DNA of 64,000 nucleotides from Mucilaginibacter celer (GCF_003576455.2 NZ_CP032869.1:310001-374000), one strand, 5' to 3'. Shown: positions 16,533 through 26,179, counted from the first letter of the stretch. Notes: a model not told the origin generated them from the letters alone. Numbers and translations: made by a program.

Positions 16533-17243
16533 TTAATAATGGATCTGTTTTCTGTACGAAGTTACGCCGCCTATGGCAAATTTAAAGCCAACGGTAAACA
16601 TGGAGTAGGCATCATTGTGGGTGCCTGCAATGTATGCATCCAACTGATCGCCCATAATAAAGTTATACTGATAGCCAATGTCGATTTTTACGCCCGGTTG
16701 GCTGTAGCTGTTAAAAAGCTTAAATTCATACCCAATACGCAGGGGAATAAAAATCTCTTCATTCTTTTTTTCGCCCGGCAAATAAAGGCCTACGTCGCTC
16801 ATAGGCTTATCGTCAGTACGTACCACAACGTTATTATTAATGTAGCCTAAGCCCGACGATACATAGAAGTTTTTTAACCCGTTGGCGAAAGCGCTTTGCG
16901 AGTAATCAATTATTTCGCCGGCCTGCAATTGAATCCTGAACGAATAGGCGCTGAAATGGTTTTCAAACTGCCTTTCTGTGCTTGTATTTGGGCCGCCACC
17001 TTTTAAACGGCCAATCTGAGCTTCAAAAATGTAGTTTACAAATGGGGTTTGGTTATAGTTAAAGTTAAGACTGATAGATGGTGTAGATTTTATCGTCTGC
17101 ACATCTGTTGAACTGCCCTGGTTAATACCGGCAGCAAAACCCACATCATATTGTGCATAATCAAAACCTACCTGTGCTTTGGCAAAAAATGATACAGAAC
17201 AAAACAGGATTATGATGGAGGTTTTTAGTATATATTTTATCAT
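16533..17243 (-). CDS. Outer-membrane beta-barrel-like protein
   Basis: 236 residues with a signal peptide (MIKYILKTSIIILFCSVSFFAKAQ) and alternating aromatic/polar strands such as SISLNFNYNQ, AYSFRIQLQAGE and GVKIDIGYQYNFIMG, ending near SMFTVGFKFAIGG. This fits an outer-membrane beta-barrel of the porin/OMP-b-brl type. Its ligand and partner are unknown, and no operon neighbour is seen. A small hairpin (about 17255-17277) lies in the region just upstream of the start. Confidence 0.7.
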   Translation of the reverse strand: MIKYILKTSIIILFCSVSFFAKAQVGFDYAQYDVGFAAGINQGSSTDVQTIKSTPSISLNFNYNQTPFVNYIFEAQIGRLKGGGPNTSTERQFENHFSAYSFRIQLQAGEIIDYSQSAFANGLKNFYVSSGLGYINNNVVVRTDDKPMSDVGLYLPGEKKNEEIFIPLRIGYEFKLFNSYSQPGVKIDIGYQYNFIMGDQLDAYIAGTHNDAYSMFTVGFKFAIGGVTSYRKQIHY

Positions 17244-17416
17244 AAATAAACTGCGGTGCCTGCCTTAGGAAGGCACCTGTTTTTTGTGAACGATTTAATT
17301 TTATAAAAATAGCACCAAACTTTATAAAAACAACTATACCCTACTATATAATTGTCATTATAACGAAATCAATTATTTTTCATTGTGTTATTTGTTAAAT
17401 TGATAAAGTCAATTTA

Positions 17417-17424
17417 TATATTTG
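17417..17424 (+). promoter_or_regulatory. -7 box of icd
   Basis: TATATTTG, an exact TAnnTTTG match, 34 bases before the icd start. A TTTG at 17391-17394 is a candidate -33 element with a 22-base spacer, slightly longer than usual. Confidence 0.6.
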
Positions 17425-17458
17425 GGGCCATTTGTTAACTAAATAAACTACATCAGGC

Positions 17459-18688
17459 ATGTCAAAAATAAAAGTAGAAAATCCGGTAGTTGAGCTGGAT
17501 GGCGACGAAATGACCCGGATAATCTGGAAATTCATTAAAGATAAATTGATCACCCCTTACCTTGATCTGGATATTAAATACTATGATCTGGGTATTGAGT
17601 ACCGCGACCAAACCGACGACCAGGTAACCATTGATGCAGCCAACGCTATTAAAGAATACGGCGTGGGTATAAAATGTGCCACCATTACACCTGATGAGGC
17701 CCGCGTTAAAGAATTTGGCCTGAAACAAATGTGGAAATCACCAAACGGAACAATCCGTAATATTTTGGATGGTACCGTATTCCGCGAACCTATCGTAATG
17801 TCAAACGTGCCACGTTTGGTACCTAACTGGACAGCCCCTATCTGCATCGGTCGTCATGCTTTTGGCGATCAGTACCGCGCTACCGATTTTGTTACCAAAG
17901 GTAAAGGTAAACTTACCGTTAAATTTACACCCGAAGATGGCAGCCCTGAACAATCGTTCGAGGTATTTAACTTTAAAGGTGACGGTGTTGCTTTAACCAT
18001 GTACAACACCGACGAATCTATCAAAGGTTTTGCGCATGCTTGTTTTAACCAGGCGTTGGCTAAAGGCTGGCCTTTATACTTATCAACCAAAAACACCATC
18101 CTTAAAAAATATGATGGTCGTTTTAAAGATATTTTTGAAGAGATTTACCAAAACGATTACAAGCAGAAATTTGACGAAGCCGGTATTGTTTACGAACACC
18201 GCCTGATTGACGACATGGTTGCATCGGCCCTTAAATGGAACGGTAACTTTGTTTGGGCTTGTAAAAACTACGATGGCGACGTACAATCAGACACCGTTGC
18301 GCAAGGTTTTGGTTCATTAGGTTTAATGACCTCTACGCTGGTTACTCCTGATGGTACTGTAATGGAAGCTGAAGCTGCTCACGGCACAGTAACCCGCCAC
18401 TATCGTGATCACCAGGCCGGTAAACCAACTTCAACCAACCCAATCGCTTCTATCTTTGCATGGACCCGTGGTTTGGAATTCCGTGGTAAACTGGATGGCA
18501 ACCAGGAATTGATTGATTTTTGCCAGGCTTTAGAACAGGTTTGTATCGAAACTGTTGAAAGCGGCAAAATGACCAAAGATTTGGCTATCGCCATTAAACC
18601 AAAAGTTGAGCACGGTACCGATTACCTGTACACCGAAGAATTTTTGGCTGCGATTGACGAGAATTTGAAAGCAAAATTGGGTTTATAA
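17459..18688 (+). CDS. icd: NADP-dependent isocitrate dehydrogenase (dimeric, eukaryote-like type)
   Basis: Isocitrate dehydrogenase of the dimeric type II class, 409 residues, converting isocitrate to 2-oxoglutarate in the TCA cycle. Typical features are [14 protein letters not shown] at the start, [19 protein letters not shown], the substrate-binding [19 protein letters not shown], and the metal/cofactor region [37 protein letters not shown] is consistent with NADP preference. Monocistronic, with its own promoter and terminator. Confidence 0.96.
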   Translation: MSKIKVENPVVELDGDEMTRIIWKFIKDKLITPYLDLDIKYYDLGIEYRDQTDDQVTIDAANAIKEYGVGIKCATITPDEARVKEFGLKQMWKSPNGTIRNILDGTVFREPIVMSNVPRLVPNWTAPICIGRHAFGDQYRATDFVTKGKGKLTVKFTPEDGSPEQSFEVFNFKGDGVALTMYNTDESIKGFAHACFNQALAKGWPLYLSTKNTILKKYDGRFKDIFEEIYQNDYKQKFDEAGIVYEHRLIDDMVASALKWNGNFVWACKNYDGDVQSDTVAQGFGSLGLMTSTLVTPDGTVMEAEAAHGTVTRHYRDHQAGKPTSTNPIASIFAWTRGLEFRGKLDGNQELIDFCQALEQVCIETVESGKMTKDLAIAIKPKVEHGTDYLYTEEFLAAIDENLKAKLGL

Positions 18689-18703
18689 TAAAACCGTAAC
18701 CTA

Positions 18704-18737
18704 TACAAGAGGCCTGCGTTTAGCGGGCCTTTTTTGT
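18704..18737 (+). terminator. Terminator after icd
   Basis: Stem AGGCCTGC / GCGGGCCT (one G-T pair) with a GTTTA loop, then a T run, starting about 20 bases after the stop. Confidence 0.8.
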
Positions 18738-18819
18738 ATGGATAGATTTTTAAGTAAATCAATTTAGCGTTTCCAATTATCCATTTAACTCCTAACTTAG
18801 CGGGCAAATACATAACACT

Positions 18820-19800
18820 ATGTCGGCATTATATCCATTAAAATTTAAAACCATATACAAAGACAAAATATGGGGCGGCCAGAAAATAAAAACCTATTTA
18901 CATAAAGATTTTGGCGATCTGCCCAACTGCGGCGAGACCTGGGAAATATCAGGTGTAAAATCGGATGTTTCGGTGGTAGCTTCGGGCCCGCTCGAGGGCG
19001 AATCATTAGCCGATTTGCTGGAGCAATATAAAGACGAACTGGTTGGTAAAAAGGTATATGATCATTTTGGCAACATCTTCCCGTTACTGGTGAAATTTAT
19101 TGATGCCAATGATGATCTTTCGGTACAGGTACACCCTGATGATAAACTGAGTATGGCGCGTCATAACTCATTTGGTAAAACCGAAATGTGGTATATTATT
19201 GAGGCCGACAAAGGTTCGACGCTGATTACCGGTTTTAACAAGGAAATGACCGAAGAAAAATATGTAGACGCTTTAAACAGCGGCCACATTATGGATATCC
19301 TGAACAGGGAAGAGGCTGCCGCAGGCGACGTATTCTTTTTACCAGCCGGTAGGGTGCACACCATTGGCAAAGGATTGCTAATAGCCGAAATTCAGCAAAC
19401 ATCAGATATCACTTATCGCATTTATGATTTTGACCGCGTAGACGATAAAGGCAACAAACGCGAACTGCATACCGAAGAGGCTTTGGCTGCAATTGATTAT
19501 AAGCTTTATCCTGAATACAAAACCAAATACGAGCCTAAAGAAAACGAAACGGTAAAACTGGTTACCTGCCCATATTTTACCACCAACGTGCTTGATTTTG
19601 ACGAAAGCACAGCTAAAGATTACTCAGCTTTAGATTCGTTTGTAATACACGTTTGTGTTGATGGCGGCTATACCCTTAAATACAACGATCAGGCTTATGC
19701 CGTTAAAATGGGCGAATGTATCCTGTTGCCTAAAAGCATCGATAAAGTTGAACTGGAAACCACCGGAGGCTTTAAAATATTAGAAAGCTATATTGAATAG
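18820..19800 (+). CDS. manA: Type I mannose-6-phosphate isomerase
   Basis: A zinc-dependent cupin isomerase that interconverts fructose-6-phosphate and mannose-6-phosphate. Zinc and active-site regions are visible: SVQVHPDD (the Gln/His pair), GKTEMWYI (Glu) and GDVFFLPAGRVHTIGKGLLIAEIQ (His). The size of 326 residues matches the short Bacillus-type ManA. A terminator shared with the convergent response regulator gene follows 25 bases downstream. A TAACTTAG sequence upstream is only a weak -7 match. Confidence 0.94.
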   Translation: MSALYPLKFKTIYKDKIWGGQKIKTYLHKDFGDLPNCGETWEISGVKSDVSVVASGPLEGESLADLLEQYKDELVGKKVYDHFGNIFPLLVKFIDANDDLSVQVHPDDKLSMARHNSFGKTEMWYIIEADKGSTLITGFNKEMTEEKYVDALNSGHIMDILNREEAAAGDVFFLPAGRVHTIGKGLLIAEIQQTSDITYRIYDFDRVDDKGNKRELHTEEALAAIDYKLYPEYKTKYEPKENETVKLVTCPYFTTNVLDFDESTAKDYSALDSFVIHVCVDGGYTLKYNDQAYAVKMGECILLPKSIDKVELETTGGFKILESYIE

Positions 19801-19825
19801 TGGCACTTGATATTACTGCCTTCAT

Positions 19826-19863
19826 AAAAAAATACGGAACCTGTTCAGGTTCCGTATTTTTTT
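19826..19863. terminator. Bidirectional terminator between manA and response regulator
   Basis: A long stem (AATACGGAACCTG and its complement, extended by flanking A/T runs) with a TT loop. It overlaps the last codons and stop of the minus-strand response regulator at 19845. Confidence 0.9.
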
Positions 19864-20288
19864 ATCCTTTCGTTAACCTTTTGCTGGGCGCTCGCAAAAA
19901 TCTCGGTAAGATGCGTGCCCTTTACCGGTTTAAATATATAATCAGTTATTCCGGGAATACTTTTAGCCCGGTTAATATCATTCAAATCAACTGATGAACT
20001 AACAAGATATATGGTAATTTCTTTCCCTAACCGGGGTTTTATTTCCGCAAATTCGTTCATAAATTCCCAGCCATCCATGGTTGGCATATTGATGTCCAAC
20101 AAAATCATGTCTGGTGTTTGGTGTGATTCTGATAAATTTTTAAGTTGATTTATGGCTTCCAGGCCGTTGGGAAAATGGCTCACCTGTGCATTTGCGCCCC
20201 TGATACTCATTAATTTCCTGATTCCATAAACGTAAATCGGGTCGTCATCAACAATCCAGGTACTCACCGGATTTTCTTCTTCAATCAT
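19845..20288 (-). CDS. Single-domain response regulator
   Basis: A receiver domain alone (147 residues), with WIVDDDPIYVYGIRKLM (acidic pocket), the phosphoacceptor in MILLDINMPTMDGWEF, the Ser in YLVSSS and the Lys in IFKPVKG. ATG 20288 is chosen because AGAGAG lies just upstream on the minus strand; an ATG at 20339 would overlap the kinase gene by 35 bases. It has no output domain, so it works by protein contact or phosphotransfer. It follows the PAS kinase gene by 16 bases. Its C-terminal codons are built into the terminator stem. Confidence 0.9.
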   Translation of the reverse strand: MIEEENPVSTWIVDDDPIYVYGIRKLMSIRGANAQVSHFPNGLEAINQLKNLSESHQTPDMILLDINMPTMDGWEFMNEFAEIKPRLGKEITIYLVSSSVDLNDINRAKSIPGITDYIFKPVKGTHLTEIFASAQQKVNERIKKYGT

Positions 20289-20304
20289 CTCTCTCAAATT
20301 TTTA

Positions 20305-21789
20305 CTACACCAGTTTGATAGTAAATTTTGTGCCAACATTTACGGTGCTTTCTACGCTGATGGTTCCGCCTAAGGCCTCAACCTGGTTGCGGGTAATAAA
20401 CAAACCTATCCCGCGGGCATCGGCATGCCGGTGAAAGGTACGGTACATGCCAAAAATTTTATCGCCATGCCTGGCCAGATCTATCCCCAATCCGTTATCT
20501 TCAAAAATAAGGTAGATATGATTGTTTTCTTTCAGCGTATAACATTGTATAACCGGTTGCCTGCCAGGATGGTAGTATTTTAGCGAGTTGGTGAGCAAAT
20601 TTTGCAAAATACTTTCCATATAAGCCGGTATATAGCTTATTTCGGTGCATTGGCTAAAATCGTACTCAACAATGGCGTTTATAGATTCGATATTGTTTTT
20701 TAAAGCCGAACGGATGTTTTTAAACAGCGGTTCAAGCTCAACCAACTTGCGCTCGTTTGTAATTTCGGTTTGAATTTTAACTATCTCGTTAAGATGCTCA
20801 ATAGTAAGGTTAAGGCTATCGCTGATGGTTTTGAGGTGCGAAAATATTTCGTTCCTTTCTTCCTCTTCCTCTGTTTGCTCAAACAGGTTAACCATAAACT
20901 GCAGGTTGCCGGTATGCGATCTGAGGTTATGCGAAACGATGTAGGCAAAGTTCTGCAAGCGCCGGTTTTGGTCGGTAAGTAAATTTACCGATTGTTCCAG
21001 CTTAAGCAATTTGCGCTTTTCGCTGTCAATATCCTGTACAATACCCTTTACGGCTATGCAGCGGCCATAATCGTCAATAACAGGCACGCCCTTTACTTTT
21101 AGCCACAACAGGTTGTTTTTTGCCGAACGTAACAGTAAGTCAGCATCAAATGGGTGGCAAAACTGAATGGCGCTATCAATAGCCTGCTGCAATAAAGGCC
21201 GGTAAGGAGGTTCAAAAAAACTGATAAACTCCTCTACATTAAGTTGCAGGTGGTTCTGAATATCATAAATATCATAAACCTGTGCCGATAGCGTGATGGC
21301 CGTAGGGGTAAGCGTATTTATTTCCCAATTACCGAGGCGTGCAATTTTAAAGGCTTCGTGTTGGGTAAATTGGCTGCCTGCTGATGCTATGCTTTGCTGT
21401 TTGTAGGTGTTTACATTAATCAGTAACCCATATACGGTATCTGTATAGCCGTCATCCTGTTTTTTTACTGTGCTTTCAAACCACTGATAGCCATCTTTTT
21501 TAGTTAACAGCCTTATGGATATAGGAGGAGGGTTCTGATTTAACCGGCTTTGATGCAATGCGTTAAAAAAAACAGGTTTATCCTGGTAATACAATAGGTG
21601 TTCAAAAAAAACCTGGGCCGAACTGTCAATTTCATTAGGCTGATAACCTAATATACTGTAAAACCCGGCCGACCATTTTACCTCTTTTGAAACTGAATTA
21701 TATTCCCAGAAACCCACATTCAGATCGTCAATCAATCGGGTTAAATGTGCATCATTACCAAAGGGGGGGCCCTTTTCAAAAAAACTCAT
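20305..21789 (-). CDS. Cytoplasmic PAS sensor histidine kinase
   Basis: 494 residues without membrane segments. A PAS domain (about 10-115, GFWEYN and IRLLTKKDGYQWFES) and a second PAS (about 140-255, RLGNWEIN and VKGIVQDIDSEK) precede a dimerisation helix with the phospho-His in NFAYIVSHNLRSHTGNL. The ATPase domain has N-box LQNLLTNSLKYYHPG, G1 FEDNGLGIDL and G2 ARGIGLFITRNQVEALGG. It is complete and should autophosphorylate in response to a cytosolic signal. A response regulator gene follows 16 bases later. A C7 run lies near the 5' end (codons 7-9). Confidence 0.93.
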   Translation of the reverse strand: MSFFEKGPPFGNDAHLTRLIDDLNVGFWEYNSVSKEVKWSAGFYSILGYQPNEIDSSAQVFFEHLLYYQDKPVFFNALHQSRLNQNPPPISIRLLTKKDGYQWFESTVKKQDDGYTDTVYGLLINVNTYKQQSIASAGSQFTQHEAFKIARLGNWEINTLTPTAITLSAQVYDIYDIQNHLQLNVEEFISFFEPPYRPLLQQAIDSAIQFCHPFDADLLLRSAKNNLLWLKVKGVPVIDDYGRCIAVKGIVQDIDSEKRKLLKLEQSVNLLTDQNRRLQNFAYIVSHNLRSHTGNLQFMVNLFEQTEEEEERNEIFSHLKTISDSLNLTIEHLNEIVKIQTEITNERKLVELEPLFKNIRSALKNNIESINAIVEYDFSQCTEISYIPAYMESILQNLLTNSLKYYHPGRQPVIQCYTLKENNHIYLIFEDNGLGIDLARHGDKIFGMYRTFHRHADARGIGLFITRNQVEALGGTISVESTVNVGTKFTIKLV

Positions 21790-21830
21790 ATCAACTTTAA
21801 GTTCACTAATTCAATTTATTTTGCCATGTG

Positions 21831-21840
21831 TTACATGTAA
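21831..21840. promoter_or_regulatory. Palindrome upstream of the PAS kinase
   Basis: TTACATGTAA is a perfect 10-base palindrome 42 bases upstream of the kinase start, flanked by two TGCCATG words (one on each side). A possible operator. The rest of the 450-base gap (21790-22243) is AT-rich and I see no gene or RNA in it. Confidence 0.3.
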
Positions 21841-22243
21841 AATATGTGCCATGATTTTAAATGATAAAAATTACAACCCTTAGGTGTGAACTTGTTGAAT
21901 TTTTTATCAGTCATAAATAAAAATCTACGCCAGTTCAAATGTAATATTTTTTGATATTGTATAACGTATTCTTTTACTGTTGTTTGTATTTTTTAATCGT
22001 TGTAGTTGTAGGTATTCTTATTTGAAGTGTAATAATAAAAATATATACGTAATATTATATAAATAAAGTGCAGGATGCCGGTTGTGAAAGTATTTGCAAT
22101 AAAATACTTATCGGTAATGGGAATGTAAAAAGGTTTGCCGGTTTAAGATAAATAATAAAAACAATGGCTGGGCAGCTAAAGTTTAATGTCCTATTTTACA
22201 GGCGCTTTGACTTGTTTTAACTGATTAGAAAACGAAGGTTGTT

Positions 22244-22897
22244 TTATTTGCTTAATAGTTCACGAAGCGCATCGTTAGCTACCCATTTTGCCGCACGTGT
22301 ATGCTGGTGGGATATGTTATGTGCTGTATCAATAGCTCGGGCCTTTAATATATTATTCCGTTTACCAATTTGCCTTAGCGCCCAGTTTATGGCTTTTTTT
22401 ACAAAATTTCGGCTATCACCGGCCTCGCGTTCAATAATAGGGAGCATATTGATAAATATTTCGTCGGGGGCTTTTTTATGATGTACAGCGTATTCGGCCA
22501 TTAAAACAAAGGCCGTGCGTTTTACAAACTCGCCGGTGTGGTTACTGTACTCTGCAGCCTTGTCAAGCGCAAAGGGGGTATAAATAAAGAGATTACCGCA
22601 GGCCTGGTCGCATATATCCCACGAGTAAAAATCGTTGGTCCAGGCATCCATCACTTCGAGAGTAAGCAGTTTGGGCTCGGCTATCATAGTGGCCAGTAGC
22701 CAGGCTTCGTGAATCGCGGTATCCCATAAGGCCAGCGCTAATGCATGGTCCTTTTTAATTAACCGGGCCAGTTTACGGATATGAGGTACCCGTACGCCCA
22801 ACGCCGTGGCGTTGTCAATGCCAAAACGTTGCATACCTTTAAGATAGGAGGCATCGGCCTGCTCTTTAAGCAGGTCGATGATGATCTGCACATCCAT
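22244..22897 (-). CDS. AlkD-like DNA alkylation repair protein
   Basis: A HEAT-repeat-like helical protein of 217 residues in the DNA alkylation repair (AlkD/AlkC) family. Helical repeats run through FGIDNATALGVRVPHIRKLARLIKKD, HEAWLLATMIAEPKLL, NDFYSWDICDQACGNLF and REAGDSRNFVKKAINWALRQIGKRN. These contain the family's conserved Trp-Asp and Arg-Asn-Phe motifs. Known members remove N3- and N7-alkylated bases. Its ATG directly abuts the stop of the YCII gene (TAAATG), so the two are translationally coupled. Confidence 0.85.
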   Translation of the reverse strand: MDVQIIIDLLKEQADASYLKGMQRFGIDNATALGVRVPHIRKLARLIKKDHALALALWDTAIHEAWLLATMIAEPKLLTLEVMDAWTNDFYSWDICDQACGNLFIYTPFALDKAAEYSNHTGEFVKRTAFVLMAEYAVHHKKAPDEIFINMLPIIEREAGDSRNFVKKAINWALRQIGKRNNILKARAIDTAHNISHQHTRAAKWVANDALRELLSK

Positions 22898-23368
22898 TTA
22901 ATCGGTAATGCTTTGTTTTTGGATGGTATTGTGAATCGGTACAACCTGCATCAGCGCTGCACTGCAGTAAAACGGGTGTAATTCCATCACTAAAGTGCCT
23001 GCTTTTATGGCCGGATCAGTTTCGGTTAGTTTTTTGGCCTCTTCAACAGATTCGACATTAAAAATAAAGATGCCTCTTACAGGCTGATCGTCCATAAACG
23101 GACCGGCAACAACCAGTTTACCCTCAGCAGCAAGGCGACCGATATTTTTAAGATGTGCCATTTGCAGCTGCATCCTCGCGGTGGAGTCTTTAAGTTGAGT
23201 TGGCCCGTCTTTTAAAAAGGCCATAACGTATTTTTTCATGCCGTAATCATCAGCGCCAAGTTTTTTGGCAAGGGCGGCGTCGTATTTGGGCTTTGTTGCG
23301 GGCGTTGTTTGGGCAAGACAGTTAACGGCAAAAGCCAATAGTGTAATAAGAAGTAGCGGTTTTTTCAT
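22898..23368 (-). CDS. Exported YCII-related protein
   Basis: 156 residues with a signal peptide (KKPLLLITLLAFAVNCLAQ). A YCII domain of the dimeric ferredoxin-like fold follows: YVMAFLKDGPTQ, MQLQMAHLKNIGRLAAEGKLVVAGPFMDD, RGIFIFNVESVEEAKKLTETDPAIKAG. The His in AHLKNI corresponds to the family's conserved His. The catalytic role is unknown; an exported YCII protein is less usual than a cytosolic one. First gene of a two-gene unit with the AlkD-like gene. Confidence 0.8.
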   Translation of the reverse strand: MKKPLLLITLLAFAVNCLAQTTPATKPKYDAALAKKLGADDYGMKKYVMAFLKDGPTQLKDSTARMQLQMAHLKNIGRLAAEGKLVVAGPFMDDQPVRGIFIFNVESVEEAKKLTETDPAIKAGTLVMELHPFYCSAALMQVVPIHNTIQKQSITD

Positions 23369-23392
23369 GACTGAAAATTAATTATAAACTGG

Positions 23393-23557
23393 TTATAGTA
23401 GCCATTTTTGATGCGTGGATTTTACGAAAGTATGGGGAATGAGATTTTCATCAAGAAAACTTTCATCAAAGGCAATTAATAGTTCCTGTTTTTCAGCCTC
23501 GTTTAAGCTGTCCCAGAGTTTCCCGGTTTCGGTGTCGATGTGTCGCGGTTTATAACT
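23393..23557 (-). pseudogene. 5'-truncated remnant of a short antitoxin-like gene
   Basis: On the minus strand a 54-codon frame reads from SYKPRHIDTETGKLW through SLNEAEKQELLIAF to a TAA at 23393-23395. It ends LIPHTFVKSTHQKWLL, a pattern seen at the C-terminus of short addiction-module proteins in Bacteroidota (EKQELL... NLIPH... KKWL). An in-frame TAA at 23558-23560 lies directly upstream and there is no start codon in between, so the 5' part is lost. Family recognition is from memory of the pattern and is uncertain. Confidence 0.45.
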
Positions 23558-23705
23558 TTAAATTACCGGATTTTTTTGACAATAGCAAAGCCGGATAATT
23601 TACATAGGGTTGTCATGCGTTCAAGGCAACCTGCCATACTTACTATATTGGTGGTTGGCGTGGAGACACGCCAACACGGGTAGAATAGCATTAATAATAA
23701 AACAT

Positions 23706-23730
23706 GAAAAAGCCGGGCTTTTGCCCGGCT
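23706..23730 (-). terminator. Terminator after hppD
   Basis: Stem AGCCGGGC / GCCCGGCT with a 4-base loop; on the minus strand it is followed by TTTTTC. A TCCGAAATC-type repeat (23754-23788) lies between it and the hppD stop. Confidence 0.85.
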
Positions 23731-23790
23731 CCAAATCAAAAATTAAATATCCCTAAATCCGAAATCGAAATTCCCAAATCCGAAATCAAA

Positions 23791-24915
23791 TCAAAGGTTT
23801 CCCCTTGCTTCCTGTTCGCGCTCAATCGCCTCAAACAAAGCCTTGAAATTGCCGGCACCGAATGATTTTGCTCCCTTGCGCTGTATGATTTCGAAGAAAA
23901 GGGTAGGCCTGTCTTCAACAGGTTTGGTGAAAATCTGTAACAGGTAGCCTTCGTCATCACGGTCAACAAGGATGCCGAGTTTTTTTAAAGGTTCAAGATC
24001 CTCATCAATATGGCCTACCCTGTCGGTTAGATCATCATAATAGGTTGTGGGCACCGTTAAAAATTCAACACCGCGGTTTTGCAGTTCGGTTACGGTAGCT
24101 ACAATATCATGCGTGGCCAGGGCCAGGTGCTGTACGCCCTCATCTTCATAAAACTCCAGGTACTCTTCAATCTGCGATTTCTTTTTGCCTTCGGCCGGCT
24201 CGTTAATCGGGAATTTAACGTAGCCGTTTCCGTTGCTCATCACCTTGCTCATCAGGGCCGAATATTCGGTCGAGATCATTTTATCATCAAAGGTAAGGAT
24301 GTTGCGGAAGCCTAAAACCTCTTCATAAAAATTAACCCAATCGTTCATTTTATGCCAGCCTACGTTGCCCACACAGTGGTCAACATATAACAAGCCGGCA
24401 TCGGTTGGATTGTAGCGGCTTTCCCATTTTTCGTATCCGGGTAAAAACAAGCCTTTATAGTTTTTGCGCTCAATAAACATATGTACCGTTTCGCCGTATA
24501 GCTTAATGCCGCTGGTGCGTACTTCGCCGTGTTCGTCGGTTAGGGTTTGCGGTTGCTGATAGGGTTCGGCACCGCGTTTGGTAGTTTGCTCAAAGGCATC
24601 GTACGCATCATCAACCCAAAGGGCCAGCACTTTTACGCCGTCGCCATGCTTTTTAATATGATCGGCAATGGGATGATCGGAGTGCAGGGGAGTGGTAAGC
24701 ACTATCCTGATTTTACCTTGCTGTAAAACGTACGATGCCCTGTCGCGCACGCCGGTTTCGGGGCCCGAATATGCAAGGTTTTGAAAGCCAAAGGCTGTTT
24801 TATAATAATGAGCTGCCTGCTTGGCATTGCCTACATAAAATTCAACATAATCGGTACCGTTAAGGGGCAGAAAATCGGTAGCGGTTGTTGGCTTATCTAA
24901 AGTTTGTGTTGTCAT
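23791..24915 (-). CDS. hppD: 4-hydroxyphenylpyruvate dioxygenase
   Basis: A two-domain vicinal oxygen chelate enzyme of 374 residues that converts 4-hydroxyphenylpyruvate to homogentisate, the second step of tyrosine breakdown. The iron ligands sit in the C-terminal domain: His in VDHCVGNV, His in VQHLALATHD and Glu in TLFFEIIQRKG; the family's closing GAGNFKALFEAIE is present. The gene lies downstream of hmgA on the same strand with a 97-base gap of low-complexity CTTT-rich sequence, probably one transcription unit. Confidence 0.96.
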   Translation of the reverse strand: MTTQTLDKPTTATDFLPLNGTDYVEFYVGNAKQAAHYYKTAFGFQNLAYSGPETGVRDRASYVLQQGKIRIVLTTPLHSDHPIADHIKKHGDGVKVLALWVDDAYDAFEQTTKRGAEPYQQPQTLTDEHGEVRTSGIKLYGETVHMFIERKNYKGLFLPGYEKWESRYNPTDAGLLYVDHCVGNVGWHKMNDWVNFYEEVLGFRNILTFDDKMISTEYSALMSKVMSNGNGYVKFPINEPAEGKKKSQIEEYLEFYEDEGVQHLALATHDIVATVTELQNRGVEFLTVPTTYYDDLTDRVGHIDEDLEPLKKLGILVDRDDEGYLLQIFTKPVEDRPTLFFEIIQRKGAKSFGAGNFKALFEAIEREQEARGNL

Positions 24916-25012
24916 TTTTTTAATTAGTGATTTAGTGGATTATTGAATTAGTGATTTAAGCCCGGGCTCTGAAAACCTTTTAGCTTTTACCTTTCAGCTT
25001 TCGCCTTTCACC

Positions 25013-26170
25013 TTATTCCTGCCAGCTTTTATAATAATTTTCATCCTCAATGCCGATGGCTTCTTCGGTAAGCATCAGCGGGCGGAAGGGATCGATCATC
25101 ACAGCCAGTTCGTCTGTTGATTCTTTTCCTATCGATTTTTCGACCGAGCCGGGATGCGGGCCATGCGGGATACCGCCGGGATGCAGGGTGATCTGTCCTT
25201 TTACCACGCTTTTTCGGCTCATAAAATCGCCATCTACATAATATAAAACCTCGTCGCTATCTACATTGCTGTGATTGTACGGGGCAGGGATAGAGAGGGG
25301 GTGATAATCAAACTTACGGGGCACAAATGAGCAGATCACAAAGTTATTTCCCTCAAAGGTTTGATGTACAGGCGGCGGTTGGTGCAGCCGGCCGGTTATC
25401 GGTTCAAAATCATGAATGGATAATTCCCATGGATAATGAAAGCCGTCCCAGCCTATAAAATCAAAAGGGTGGGTGCCATAGATGTAGGGGTAAATCAGCC
25501 CTTGTTTTTTAATAAGCACTTTAAAATCGCCATGTTCATCAAAGGTTTGTAAATCGGCCGGGCGTTTAATATCCCGTTCGCAATAGGGTGAGTGTTCCAT
25601 CAGTTGGCCATACTGGTTGCGGTAACGTTTTGGCGGTCGGATGGGGCTGAAGCTTTCTACAATAAAAAGCCGGTTGGCCTCGCTGTCAAACTCCATTTGG
25701 TAAATGGTGCCCCGCGGTATCACCAGGTAATCGCCGTACTGAAATTTGATATTGCCGAAGCCGGTTTTCAGCGTCCCTATACCTTCGTGGATAAATACCA
25801 CTTCATCGGCCTGGCTGTTTTTGTAAAAATAATCAACCATACTTTTGCGTGGGGCGGCCAGCGAGATATGCAGATCGCTGTTTACCAGTACCGGTTTGCG
25901 GCTTTGCAGGTAATCATCCTGCGGCTGGATATTAAAGCCGATGAGGCTGGTATGCTTCAGGTGTTTTTCGCGCGCTATTTTAGGTTCTACACTGTAAGGC
26001 TCGCCTAATGATTTTACAATGGTGGGCGGATGGGCATGGTATACCAGCGAATAAAGGCTCGAAAAACCCTCGGTTGATACAAGCTCTTCGGCATATAAAC
26101 TGCCATCGGGCTTACGGAATTGCGTGTGCCGCTTAGGCGGAATTGATCCTAAACTATGATAAACGGGCAT
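25013..26170 (-). CDS. hmgA: Homogentisate 1,2-dioxygenase
   Basis: A cupin ring-cleavage dioxygenase, 385 residues, converting homogentisate to maleylacetoacetate. Conserved parts include VFIHEGIGTLKTGFG, GDYLVIPRGTIYQMEF, the family's central NFVICSFVPR and the iron-binding HPGGIPHGPHPG. It is somewhat shorter than the long (about 430) proteobacterial form. It heads the hmgA-hppD unit. A palindrome (26180-26197) lies just upstream of its start, and a short open frame with a good -7-like box lies further up. Confidence 0.95.
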   Translation of the reverse strand: MPVYHSLGSIPPKRHTQFRKPDGSLYAEELVSTEGFSSLYSLVYHAHPPTIVKSLGEPYSVEPKIAREKHLKHTSLIGFNIQPQDDYLQSRKPVLVNSDLHISLAAPRKSMVDYFYKNSQADEVVFIHEGIGTLKTGFGNIKFQYGDYLVIPRGTIYQMEFDSEANRLFIVESFSPIRPPKRYRNQYGQLMEHSPYCERDIKRPADLQTFDEHGDFKVLIKKQGLIYPYIYGTHPFDFIGWDGFHYPWELSIHDFEPITGRLHQPPPVHQTFEGNNFVICSFVPRKFDYHPLSIPAPYNHSNVDSDEVLYYVDGDFMSRKSVVKGQITLHPGGIPHGPHPGSVEKSIGKESTDELAVMIDPFRPLMLTEEAIGIEDENYYKSWQE

Positions 26171-26179
26171 GGCTTATAA

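Noticed and set aside
17255..17277. Hairpin in front of the outer-membrane protein gene as a riboswitch
   Set aside because: It is a single short stem with an internal alternative pairing and no known riboswitch core.
21768..21774. C7 run near the 5' end of the PAS kinase gene as a phase-variation switch
   Set aside because: A single run of seven is short, and nothing else supports phase variation of a cytosolic kinase.
21790..22243. Hidden RNA gene in the 450-base AT-rich gap upstream of the PAS kinase
   Set aside because: Apart from the TTACATGTAA palindrome I see no stable stem, tRNA-like fold or terminator.
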